A stretch of DNA of 64,000 bases, taken from the NCBI GenBank assembly GCA_022605405.1, contig JABYQQ010000010.1:868001-932000 (forward strand). The letters run 5' to 3'. Under the pieces are notes generated by a model, which made no database searches, was not told the DNA's origin, and worked only from the letters and a program-made list of their open reading frames with translations. Each line of letters opens with the position of its first letter. The stretch's first letter is position 1. Shown here piece after piece: positions 44,499-55,849 of the stretch. The translations under genes were made by a program, and so were the position numbers. This DNA comes from Earliella scabrosa (lineage: Eukaryota > Basidiomycota > Agaricomycetes > Polyporales > Polyporaceae).

Positions 44499-47400
44499 TC
44501 ACGGCTTCCACGTCGGCCGCGCCCCTTGCGCGCCCTGCCCCCGCGGCCCAGTCGCCGCGGCCCACTCACCGACGCTCTTCACCCTCCGCAACCTCGCGAC
44601 CTCCTCGAGCCTCTCCCGCTCCTGCTGCTTCTCGAGATTCTCGAACCCCTTGACCAGATCCTTAACGCTCCCACTGCTGCTTCTTCTGTCGCTCACGACG
44701 CTACCCAGCGACGAGCGGGGCCGTGGCTCCGGCGGTGGCGGCGCGGGATGAAGCTCGACGAGCCGCCTCGGCTTCTGCTGAGTCGGACGCGGAATCATCG
44801 ACGGCTTTGGGGGCGGGGCGTGGTTGAGCTGCACGAGCTCCTTGGGTGGCACGGGCTTCGACGTCGGCTTGGACACGGGCGTCGCGATCGGTCCCCGTGG
44901 CTTCTGGAACACCTCCGGTGGGGGAATGGGCAGGCCGGGATGGGCAGGCGCAGCAGGCTTCTTCGGCGCGGAGGGCTTCGTCGCGCGAGGGAGGTACGAC
45001 CAGAAAAAGCCCTTCATGCGCGCGGCGATGGACCGCGTAGCAAGCGGCGGCGGGATCAACATGGACATGTCGGCGTCGAACTCCGTCGGCATTGGCGCTT
45101 CGGACTCGGCGCGTTGCTCGGTCGCTGGCGATTGCGGCGGCAGGGACGCACCACGATGTTCAGGTGCCGGAACAGATGCACTGCGGTACCCCACTGGTTG
45201 GGTGTGCGACTGCGAAGGAGCTTCGTGTCTCGAGATCGCGATGGCTTCCTCTAGCAGGTGAGAATACCGGGGTGCCAGGAGGGAAGCAGGAACCGCAGGC
45301 TTATGACTTGAAACGCTGCTGACGGACTCGTGCCTGCCAAAGCCAGGTTGCACCGACGACTGCCGGCTAGGAAGAGGCGTGAAGTCTGGCACTTCCGACA
45401 AAGGCACAGAGGAGAGTCTACCGCTCGGGGTAGGCGGAGCGCCCCTGCCTGCACGCTGCTTGCGCTGGAGTGCCTGCACCCTCCGAAGGAGGGCATCACT
45501 GCTCACAGTCAGGAAGTAATCAAACGGATGTATGACTTATGGCACTCACCGAGTCCAGCCGGGCCAGCATTCCTCCACAGGGATGTTGGCGGTGTACTCC
45601 AGGAACCGGTTGACGACGTTGTCGAGCACGATCTCGTCGACGGGGGCAAGCGTAGCCTCCCCAAGGCGCTTGTGCGAACTCCGCGCGAGGCGCTCGTCCG
45701 TGAAGCAGGCATCGAGCAACTTCCAGTCGTCCTTCTCCCAAGCACGTGGGCCGGACGAGTTGAAAGTGGGCCGAGCGTGCGCCCTGGGACGAGGGGTCTC
45801 GAAAATCGGCCGATTGACGGGAAGAGGCACCTTGAACGAGCTGCTGTCGCTTGCAAATGAGACATCGCGAGATGGCGTATGCAAGACTCTCTCGCGCTGT
45901 TCGACCGACTGTTCAGCGTCTTGCAACAACTGCGGGACGGTCATGAGAGGGCTGCCGGGAATGAAGACCTTGTCGCCGATGACTCCTCCGAACGTGCGTC
46001 GACGGTTGACAGGCGTGCCATGCTTGTTCACCCCGCCTTCGAGGACCGACTTGCGACGCGCTTTCCGCATAGCGGAGTCAACGCTCGAGTGTCGGTGCTT
46101 GCGAGACTGGTCGCGGATGATGAAGTCATAGTCGTGCTGAGAAAAATCTCAGTGTGAGGACGAAGTACAAACGCGGGCGAGGCTCACCTTCTTCAGGATC
46201 GCTGCAGCGCGAGCAGCGACCCGCGGGTCCGCACTGGTGATCTTAACGACGCTGTCATCGAGGTCCTCGCTCTCGCTTCCACTGCCGTCTTCGACATCGG
46301 TAGCCACGTACTCGTCGTCCTTTGCTCCGTTCTCATCCATAAGGTCACCCACTACGGTCTCTTCCGAAGTCTCAGTGCGAATACGAGACCCAGACCCAGC
46401 CGACTGCGGCGAGCTCTCAGTGGACTCGGTTGCGCGCAGAGGCGCTGGAGTAGCAAACACGCCTTGGATGGATGGCACGGGAGAGGTGCTCCGTGCGACG
46501 AATGTTTGTGTTTGAGGGGACTTCTGTCGCCGGAGCGGCGAAGTGATGGATAGGAAGCCTCTCGGGCGGGACGAGGCAGCCTGGGGAGAAAGTGATCGGC
46601 CAGGAGTCGAGGCACGTTGAGGAGTTGGGAGGAGGGGAGGGGCAGGTCGAGTGTCGCGATCTTCTTCGTCGCTATCGCTGACATGGCCGGGCTCGCGCGA
46701 GAGCTCGCGGTCCACAGTCTGCTCATCGCTCGAGTCGGAGTCGTACGCGGGATCTTGGTGGGTCTCCGCGCCCTCGTGCAACGAATTCATAGACGCGTCA
46801 GCATCGACCTGATGCAATATGCCATCTTGCGAGTCATCTTCGATCTCCATGGACACGTCTTCCTGGGAATCTCGGGCAGCGACAAATCTGACGTGGGGGG
46901 CTGCTGAGGGGGCCGAGTACCCCATCTCTGGGGCTTCGACAATAGGCAAAGGAGATGGGGACCGTACTGGACTTGGTTCTTCGTTCAGCGGTGCCTCCAT
47001 TAACTCGTCCGTCTCGTTCGGCGGATCCAGCGTATCGCGCGAGCTGCCCTCCTCGAACTCGGGTCTGGCGGTGACATCCGGGTTAACAGGCACGTCTAAG
47101 AAGAATACGTCTTCCTCGTCCGGTGTGGTGCTGAGCGAACCGTCCTCGCGCTCGGGTACTGCCTTGAGGGGCGGAGAGCTCGAGCTAGGCAGAGACCTGC
47201 GCCGACCTCCAGGGAATGGACTACTGGGATTACCCCACGCATCTTGACGCGTACGGGTGCAGCTGCTCGGGGGGTCGGCCTTCGTGGGGACCAGGAGGGT
47301 CTTGAACCGTCCAGTATACTCTCCCGTCTGGTCGAAATCCTCGTCTTCTTCTTCATCCCCCGAGTCGTCCCACATCCTAGAGTCCTCCGGGGCATTGAAG

Positions 47401-48786
47401 TCAAATAGCGGCGCACCATTCTCGAACGATTCGTCCATACTGTCATCGCTGTCCATGCCGCCAAAGTCCATACTCGAGTTAAGATCGGGGAGGGGCGCAG
47501 GAACACCAGTCTCATCTGGAGGGCTGACTGGCGACGATGATGCAATGGACGGGGTTTGACGTGCATGAGATGGCGTCGAAGTCGTCGATATCGCTTCGGG
47601 TAGCGCATGAGGCCTCAAGGGTTGGCCAGGCAGACCTTTGAGTAGGAGAGGATCGTCGCTTGGCGAGGGCGGTGGAGGAGGCAAGGAGAGGTCGATCTCG
47701 GGAGGCTCCTTCTTGATGGTCAAGACAAGCTTCTTGGCGTTCTTCGTTGTGGTGGACTTGCGTTTGCTTGACTTCGACATCCTCTCAGGAGAGTGAGTGG
47801 CACCTGGAGGAGTGTGGACAATCTCGCGGGGAGGCGTGAAACGTTCGCGGGGCGGCTCATAAGGCGGTATTGGTGTTGCAGAGCGTCGTCGTGCAGACAC
47901 GGTCTGGCGCGATATGACAGGGAGAGGCGGGATGTAGTCGGCATTGGGATTAGTGTGGTGGGGAGAAAGGTGAAGGGCACGCTTTGTCGGCGATTCGCTT
48001 CGACGTTGGGACGCCCGAGTAGGAGTGGTCGGCTCGTCTGCGAGTTCTGTAGATTGGCGTGACGGAGACCCACGTTTCGTTTGCTTTCGAGGCTTCGGGT
48101 TCGGTGTGGCTTCTGTGACGATGACGGTGCTTGCGGACGCGGTGTGGATGATCGAGTCGAGTGCAGTATGAGAGTAAGAGCGATTGTGCGCGTGACGTTT
48201 GCGTTTCGTAGGATTCGCGGGCTGATCGGCCAGTAAGGACGGTGTGAATGGTGGTTGTTCAGAGCGCGCACGAGTACCCTAGATCAGTTGAGTTGAGTAC
48301 GAGAAATGATCATGCGGAGTGCGCCAAAGAAGCCAGATGCCGATTCTTCGACGTCGATGTATGACGCTCCTGGCGACTAGAGCTAGGCTCTAGTTGTATG
48401 TCTGACGCAGCTCATGCCATGAATTCTGAAGTCCACACTGCGTAGACATCCGCCGCTTGACGAGCGTCCAATCCACTGCATGACGCCCTGTTTCTTCAAA
48501 ACAAGAAACTCACCGTGTTACGCCCATGCCTGAGAAGCTCCTCTGGTGGAGGACTAAACAACATCCTCGAGGGGTCCATATCTGCTTCCTGTGCTTGAGA
48601 CGATGGCGGGGTTAGCAAGCCAGAGTCGTTGGCCGAATCTTCATCTCCACGATCGGCATTGGTCCTCGTGTTGAGCGCGGGCGATCGCTTCTGCCTCGAG
48701 GCCTTCCCATTGCGCTTCGGACGAAGTAGCTCGTCGAGGGTGGGGACTCTGTCGACAGTCATTGCAGGTGGGGGCACATTCTCCAT
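44499..48786 (-). CDS. Large disordered protein of unknown function, 1,316 residues
   Basis: I do not recognise this gene. Four exons read cleanly: 48514-48786, 46188-48278, 45550-46136 and 44499-45498. Residues 1-30 contain MTVDRVPTLDELLRPKR. Most of the protein is low-complexity: Ser/Pro-rich, with acidic runs (GDEEEDEDFD, DSDSSDEQ, DVEDGSGSESEDLDD) and basic patches (KPRKQTKRGSPSRQ, SKSSKRKSTTTKNAKK) that could be nuclear localisation signals. Residues about 915-990 look folded and helical (AWEKDDWKLLDACFTDERLA ... IVLDNVVNRFLEY), with tryptophan spacing faintly like a Myb/SANT domain, followed by ALLRRVQALQRKQRAG. The tail is proline-rich with a short helix (EKQQERERLEEVARLRRV). It is probably nuclear, as a chromatin, cell-cycle or cytoskeletal regulator, but this is a guess. 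It shares a 291-bp promoter with the next gene. Confidence 0.75.
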
Positions 48787-49077
48787 AACATACAGAGGAC
48801 AAGAGCGAGGTTGCAGTGGAGTTGGGCCGAGACAATGGAGGAGACGAACCAAAACAGCATGCAAACCAGACGCGAACCGAACCAAGTTCGACTTGTCCGG
48901 TCACGCGACCGTGTCTCCCTACCTCGTGACCTGGACATGCATCGCGAGTCGCGACGCGTCCCAACACTGTTCCATTGCTTCCAACACCCACCCCAACCTT
49001 CACTTCGCTTACTGTGTCATACTCAAGCTCTCTGTGCTCAGTGCTCGGATCTTTCTTGTTTGCGCCTGGGTCCGGCG
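48787..49077. promoter_or_regulatory. Short bidirectional promoter
   Basis: Only 291 bp separate the ATGs of two divergent unknown genes. It is rich in short CA- and AC-containing words and has no TATA box. Both genes probably share it. Confidence 0.5.
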
Positions 49078-51186
49078 ATGGCTAGAAAACGCGGCTCAGA
49101 TGCTGGCTGGGCATTCTCCCTGCGCGGCAGGTCTGCCTTCGAGGACGACTCCAGTAGTAGCGACTCTGATGACGACGGCCGAAACCAAGATGAGAAGTCA
49201 GAGCTCGCGGACCAAGACGTGGGCAACAGCGATCACACGGGCTCCGATGACTCTCGTTTGCTGCAAGAGTTGGATCTGTCGTCCAGGACCGATGCTGCTA
49301 CGTACAAGCCCAATCCTTGGTCCATTGCCAGGGCAAACGCTGCAACTCGGTCTAAACCAAGTACTCAACCTAAACGGTTTGCGCCCAATGCCTGTAAGCC
49401 GAACCCTTCTCACCCGACTGTGCTGGATCTGCTCCGAAGACAACCCAAGAAGCCTCCCCATCCTCCGTCACCTCCAACAGACACCAGACAGCTCAATTCA
49501 CGTTCTCGTGGGCAAGGAAAGCAGCCCCAACAATCTAGCATGCTCCGACCTCCTGCGACTACTCTGGAAGATGAAGATGACGCGCATATACCATCGGACG
49601 AGACACTGGTCGACTCTGGCTCAAACGATCCGTCTTATCGCACTAAACTTGAGGACTTGGACTCCGCAAATAGCACGCTGCTCGCACCTGCGATACGCTC
49701 TCTAATCAACGCTAGTAACGGATCATCTCAGCCTCACTTCAACTCTGCACCCCACACAACATCTCAGCTCATGATGGACTCTGCGTCTCCAGCGATCTCG
49801 TCAGCATCGAGCACTTCTCAGGCTGTTCTCAGGAACGATGTCCCTCGGCAGCAAGATTTACGCTCTTTACTATTCAAGCCGCCTGCTGATGTCCAAAGAA
49901 GACGACTCTCCCCATCGTCGGTTCATGCACCACCACAACACTCACCTAACCCACACATGCCGGCACCGATACCTTCTCCCTCCCTGCATACATCTGGTGA
50001 GTGGTTCCCCTACCCATGTCCGGACCCTTGACGAGCTGACTGGTCAACAGGGAAGTCCGTTTACCAGGCCTCACTGCAGTTCACGCCTATACCTCGGCGG
50101 CCTACGTTCAAACGAGAGAATCACTCTCCAGGCTGGCCACAATCTCAACGGATAATGCATGCATATTATGGCTCTCCAGCCCATCCTTCCTCGCAATCCT
50201 CCCCCATCCCTGTTCCGCAGCGCGCATATAGCCCCACTGGTAGCCCGCCGTACCCCGGATCTAGCCCAATCCCTGACACTCGTGTACAAGGGAGGTATGT
50301 CAAACCGGAGCCTGACTTATCCCCCGCGCCTGGCCGACCGTTCACTGGATATGTATGCTATCCTCCCGCCACAGCAGGCAACGTACACGGCGCGCGCCGT
50401 CTGTCCGATGCTCCAGATGTCAAGAGGCCTACTTCATCCCCATCTTCCCCTATGCCTCGCCAATTAGCGCGCCGACGTCTATCACCATCCCCATCCCCAT
50501 CCTCGCGCCCTCGACATCAACTATCGGATCGGCGCACTGTCATGAGGTCGCCGCCGAAGCGGGACGCTTACGAGGCCCTGAACTCCCCTGAGGCGAACTG
50601 GTCGACAATCCCTGCAAAGAAGACTCGCGTTGCTGGCTCTGGGACGAACAAAGAAAACCGCGGGATGGCCACCGCGTCCAGCTTCAGGCTACCCATCAGA
50701 GTTGGCCCGACGCTCAGTGCGCAACGGGATGCGGACGCAATGACGCAAAGCTCCTCTAGAAGAATGACTTACTTACCTCCACCCCCGAAGAGTCGGCCGG
50801 TCAACCGTTCTGGGCGAAACAATAGCGAGGGCTCCTCTTTCTGTTCCACTCATGATCGAGCGGCTGGAGCAGTCGCGGCCTCCATCACCATCCCCTCACC
50901 ACCGTCTTTCCGCCCGCTGGCCGTCAAGCGAGTTGCACCTCAAATGTTGCTGTCATCATTCAAGTGTCCAACGCCATCTCGCCGGATTCCGAGGCCGCAT
51001 CCCTACCATGCTTCGAGGGTGCACGCAGAACGAAGATCTCCAAGTCCAGACGGGTCCGACCCGAGTTCAGACACGGTTGTCGCGTTCGACACGCCTTCTC
51101 TCGCGCGCAGGTATCGTGACGTGCGGCATGGTGTCGCCGAGGTGCGCATATACCCTCTGGTTTCGCTGTGGTACTCATCGGATTGA
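49078..51186 (+). CDS. Disordered Ser/Pro-rich protein of unknown function, 684 residues
   Basis: Not recognised. Two exons: 49078-49996 and 50051-51186, joined in phase 1 by a 54-nt intron. It starts MARKRGSDAGWAFSLRGRSA, then an acidic Ser/Asp run (DDSSSSDSDDDG). Low-complexity Ser/Pro/Arg sequence follows, with several SP and TP sites (SPSPSPSS, SPSSPMP, PTPSRRIP) that could be kinase targets and a basic NSPEANWSTIPAKKTRVAG patch. No folded domain is obvious. The end is uncertain: the frame stops at 51186, but splicing after GVAE could end the protein a few residues earlier. It is divergent from another disordered protein, so both may act in one nuclear process; that is inference. Confidence 0.65.
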
Positions 51187-52491
51187 TGTCAATGTACGCA
51201 GTAGCGCAAACGCTTGTCAGCGGAGACCTGGGACATCCTTGACCTCCCGAGCTGTGGGGTCGTGTTCCGTGACGAGTGGAGGACCGCCCAGATCCCAGCT
51301 GTTGTTCGCCGCAACACAGAGATAGCCATCGTGTCTTGGGAGTCGCGTATTGACTAGTTCTGCATAACAGTCCTCTGAATACTTATCCGTGCCCTGCTTC
51401 CGTGTACTTACCTTGCTCGTTCTGAATCTGGATCATCACTGGATGCTCCCCCATGTTTGCACACTCGGGCAAATCACCTCCGCACGGCCCGTGCACGGTC
51501 CGTCCCTCCCACAGTTATTTCCGCCCTTTTCCCGAATTTAACCGCAGCTTCAACCAGGTGTTTTTCCATTGAGATGTTGCTCAGGCGTGCACTGCAATCC
51601 TTCTCAACTTCTCAAGAAACAAGGTTGACTGCCGTGCCTTCACACGACGCTAGCCTCTGGACGACGCACATCCCTATAGTGGTCAACAGACTCTCGTACT
51701 GACCATTGATGTACTCTGCGGCTCTTCAACCCCGTACAACGTTCAAAGTGAGTGTATTGCTCGAATCACAAGAGCGACACGTACCCACTCAATTCGGCAT
51801 TGGCGCACAGTATATGGCGAGTTTCCAATGTCTCGGTTATTCTCCTACCCTTCTGGATGCTCCCGCCGGCGAGTGGGCAATGATCATCCACATGGTGCGG
51901 AGCTTCGCGCGCAGTGCCTTCCCAACATCCCATGATTACTTCACGCTTCTAGCGCGTCGTGTATGTTGCGATGATCGTTGCATGCACAACGAGAGTCCGG
52001 GTCCGGACATTCAAGTGCCGGTCTTGAGGCGAACCCAGGGTCAGAGCCTTATATACGTTACTCTTCGTATTGAATACTCTCCCGTTTCCATAGCGAGACG
52101 CGGCACGGATGATGAAGTAAGTGCTTGTTCGGATAATGTAATTACCAGCTCTAACTTCACACCGAGTAGACATATGGGAGAACGACGAATCGGCAGCGTA
52201 CACGAAGTCGGTCGAACAAATCACTCACGGCGCATTCTGTCCGAAGCCCCTCCTTCAGGTCGCACAGCACCCACGGACTCCAAATGACGCGCACGCTGGA
52301 CGATCCGGATGCCTCATGATGGGGCGCGTGCTCTGGCCTGCCCGACAACCTTCAGCCTACGTTTATCCGGCGGGGGCGGGAACGACACCAACACCAGCAT
52401 CTTGCACAACGCACCGAGCAGTACATAAAGGCAGACATTAGCGAGTTGGTGCTGCGTCCCCGACACCTCAGGCCTCTCACCTGTGTCTGAC
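51187..52491. other. Intergenic, doubtful frame only
   Basis: About 1.3 kb before the polygalacturonase gene. A plus-strand frame of 192 codons from an ATG at 51709 to 52287 has no coding bias or family motif and is not called. A weak TATA-like CATAAAG lies at about 52424-52430, roughly 62 nt before the next ATG. Confidence 0.45.
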
Positions 52492-54345
52492 ATGGCTGGC
52501 TTCCTCCGCCTCGCTGCACTCCTCGCGTTCGTTCCGTTCATCGTCGCTGCGCCTGCCGCGACCGATTGCACGGGCACGATCTCGTCCCTTGACGATGTCG
52601 CTGCGGCGGTAAAGTGCACGACCGTTAACATCAACTCGTTCACCGTCCCTGCGGGCAAGACCTTCGACATCAAGCTTTTGGACGGCACTACCGTGAATAT
52701 GCGTGCGTTCACTCGTCCTGTCATGCGGTCCGCTCAGACCCTGACTGTCCCACACGACATTAGAGGGCGACGTGAAGTTCGATGTCAAGAACTGGGCAGG
52801 TCCGCTCTTCCAGATCAGGTTCGTCTGTAGCCCTTTACTGACATGCTATTGCTGAGGCCAATATACAGCGGGAAGTCCATAACTTGTGAGTTCTCCGACT
52901 TGGCTCCCGTCCCATGACCTGCAATAAACTTGGGACTTCGCAGTCAACGGGAACGGGCACACCTTTGACGGCAACGGCCCGTCGTACTGGGTATTTGAAT
53001 CAATCATGCCTTCGCCGTCAAGCTAATGCTGACCGCACTTTACATCACAGGACGGTCTAGGTGGAAACGGCGGTGTCACCAAGCCCGCCCCCATGATGAA
53101 GTACGCTCGCTCGTTCCCCCATCTGTGTGGTCTTCTGACTGAATCCGATTGGGCAGGATCAAGATCTCTGGAACGTACACGGCGCGAGCTCATTGCTGCC
53201 CTCCCTGAATATCTGTCCTAACCCTATATGCAGAACGTGAAGGTTAAGAACTCCCCCTCTCGCACTTACAGCGTCGGCAACCCGGCCCAGTTGACAATGT
53301 CCAACTTGATCATCGACAACTGTACGTACTGTCGCCTTGCCTCTTCGCCACCTGTACTCAACATAAAGCGACCATGTGCGTTCAGCTGAGGGAGACGCTC
53401 CTAACTCGAAGAGTGGGGGCAAGGCGGCTGGACACAACACTGATGGGTTCGACTGCAGCACGACCAACCTCATCATCCAGGACAGGTGTGTTCCCTCTTC
53501 GTATGCGACTCAGGTCTAGTTTGCTAACCCGTGCTAACTAGCACGATCCACAACCAGGACGATTGTCTTGCAATCAACAAGGGGAGCAACATCGTGTTCC
53601 AGCGCAACACCTGCACCGGTGGCCACGGAATATCTGTCGTGCGTCTCATCCCCTATCGGAAGCTGACTGGTATAGTCGGAACTGACTCACCCTCTCTGTT
53701 CGCAGGGCTCAATTGACTCGGATGTCACCGTGACCGGAATCACCATCAAGGACAACGTCATCAAGGATAAGTGCGTATTCCCCTCGCTTAAATATCATGT
53801 CAACCACTTAATGCCTTCATGTGCTGTGCTGCAGTGACCAAGCTCTGCGCATTAAGACCAAGGCAGCTGCCTCCGGATCCAGCGTCTCTAACATCACGTA
53901 CTCGGGCAACACTGGTACAGGGATGCGTAGGTTCGGCGTCATCATCGACCAGGTTGGTCACCTTGCTTTACTTCGCCTGTCATTGATACTGAATACCGGT
54001 GGTAGAGCTATCCCACCACGCTCGGAACTCCCGGAAATGGCGTCAAGCTCTCTGTACGTGACCGTCATTACCCCGCTCTCGCACATACCTGACAGAATCG
54101 CGTGGACAGGGAGTCAACTTCGTTGGAAGCACCAACTCGATCTCTGTCGCGAGCGGAGCGAAGCGCGTCGCTGTAAACTGTGGTTCTGGTACATGCAGCG
54201 GTACGTCTTCAACGGATCACATAGCCAGGCGGGAGCAACGACTGATTTGTAAAATGCAGGCACGTGGGACTGGTCCGCTCTGAAGGTCAGTGGTGGGTCG
54301 GCGGGAAACATTAACTACTCCGGGATCAAGAACTTCTCGCAGTGA
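52492..54345 (+). CDS. Endopolygalacturonase (glycoside hydrolase family 28)
   Basis: Secreted pectin-degrading enzyme of about 365 residues. The signal peptide is [20 protein letters not shown]. The right-handed beta-helix blocks follow: [36 protein letters not shown], and the four GH28 catalytic motifs NTDGFD, QDDC, GGHGIS and RIKT. The active-site Asp residues are all present, so it should be active. The C-terminus [18 protein letters not shown] is typical of endo-acting enzymes. About 12 introns. The intron at 53182-53233 has no usable GT donor in phase; it fits only as a GC-AG intron that joins SGTYT to NVKVKNSPS. The stop TGA is at 54343-54345. Confidence 0.92.
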
Positions 54346-54637
54346 ACCGGTTGGGGTATGCACAACATATGCGGAAGCTCTCTCGTGTAACTAGGCTACG
54401 CTAAGTACATCTGATCGTTGCAAACCTTACTTGGATTTTGCTCTTGAAGCTTGAAGAACGATATAAGTATTCTGTCAAGTGGCTGGGCATGCCTCTGACG
54501 TCACTGACCCTAATCAGGCCATGACCCTAAAATGGGGTTAGGACTCATACGCCTTACACCGGACTCCGCCGAACGCGCTTGATTGTACAGTACCATCCTC
54601 TGTAGAGTTCCTCTGCCTTCCGTTCTCTCAAATCGTC

Positions 54638-55502
54638 ATGCACAAGCTCCTGCGGCCAAGCGTTGGACAAGCGAGATATGCGTCCACGAGTGCAGGATCC
54701 TATCCTTTCCCGAATCATCCCCACCCGACCCCTCACCAGATATTCCATCTCCCGATAGGAGCAAGTCAGAAAGACATCAAGGCACGGTGTAGGTGTCCAT
54801 ATAATGTCCGATACCCTTGAATGTCTTCAATTGGACCAACCTCTTGGGCCATATGTTGCCTGCGTGAGCTGATACCCCCCCTTCAAAGACTATGAACTCG
54901 TGCGCGTGCACCATCCCGATTCGCCGTCTGGACGGGATCTGTCTCCCGCGATCCGGAGGTCCCGCTTTCAAGCTATCACAGCTGCCTACGACTCCCTGAG
55001 GGGGAAGAGGAGTGGCAGTGGTTCGCATGGTCCCACCGACATCTACCGCCAGGAGCTAGAGCGACGGAGACGAGCCCGCGCTGCGTACGAGGCGTCGAGG
55101 AATCGTGGTGGATTTGCGTATGAACGCTATCCGGATCAGACATGGACAGCGAGTGCGGATGAAAGGTGGAAGGACAGGATCATCTTGTTTGTGGGTATCA
55201 TGGTGCGTCTTCGTGTGTCATTGTCCACTTGCGTAGTGTCCTCTGACGGGAGTTCTTACGTCCAGGCACTCGGGGCGGGCATCGGGCCTATGCTCGTTTG
55301 GCCGTCGTATACGGCCTCCTACCAGGCCCATCTCAGCGCGTCGAGGAACCTTGCCACGGCAAGGCAGGAGGCACGCGAATATGGCGAGGAGAGGCGGAGG
55401 GAAATCAGTAAACGGGTCAAAGAGTTCAAGGAGAAGGAGAAGCTGGCACAAGAGCAGCGCTCAGAGGATTCCTCCACTCCTTCTCCATCCCTTCCTCCTT
55501 AG
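54638..55502 (+). CDS. Mitochondrial-type J-domain (DnaJ) protein
   Basis: Co-chaperone of Hsp70, about 240 residues. The N-terminus MHKLLRPSVGQARYASTSAG is basic and free of acids, a likely mitochondrial presequence. The J domain runs from HQIFHLPIGASQKDIKAR to about residue 95 with the HPD motif in ELVRVHHPDSPSG and a helix ending FQAITAAYDSLRGKRS. The first intron, read with a GTAGGT donor, joins KAR to YYELVRVHHPD and restores the domain. A transmembrane stretch is split by an intron (RIILFVGIM / ALGAGIGPMLVWPSY), followed by a long charged C-terminal helix (ARQEAREYGEERRREISKRV). It is likely anchored in the inner membrane with the J domain in the matrix. The Hsp70 partner is unknown. 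Confidence 0.82.
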
Positions 55503-55849
55503 CATCATCTCCTATCTCTTTCAATGTTGTGTAGCTCTCCTGTATCATTATCTGTTGTTTCGTGACTCGCTCATACCTCGCTCGTTTACTCCCACAGGGT
55601 TTTTGTCCTTGTGCGAACTTAAGACTCCCCGATCCAAACAAGCGTTGACCGCGCATTGGTCACTTTGCTAGATACAGACGTAGGAATGCAGGAGATCTCC
55701 CTTTGCTCCATACATAGTGGTCAGCCTTCAAGTTGTTTATTGACCGACTAAGGATGGACAATCGAAGCTGGCTCGGTGATCAGAAGCGCTCGTCGGTGAT
55801 CATAAAGCTTTAAAGGTTGGGAACTTGAATCTGACGTCGACGTGCAACC

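Noticed and set aside
51709..52287. Plus-strand open frame of 192 codons before the polygalacturonase gene
   Set aside because: It lacks the GC-rich third positions of real exons here, has no recognisable motif and contains donor-like sequences, so it is probably a chance frame.
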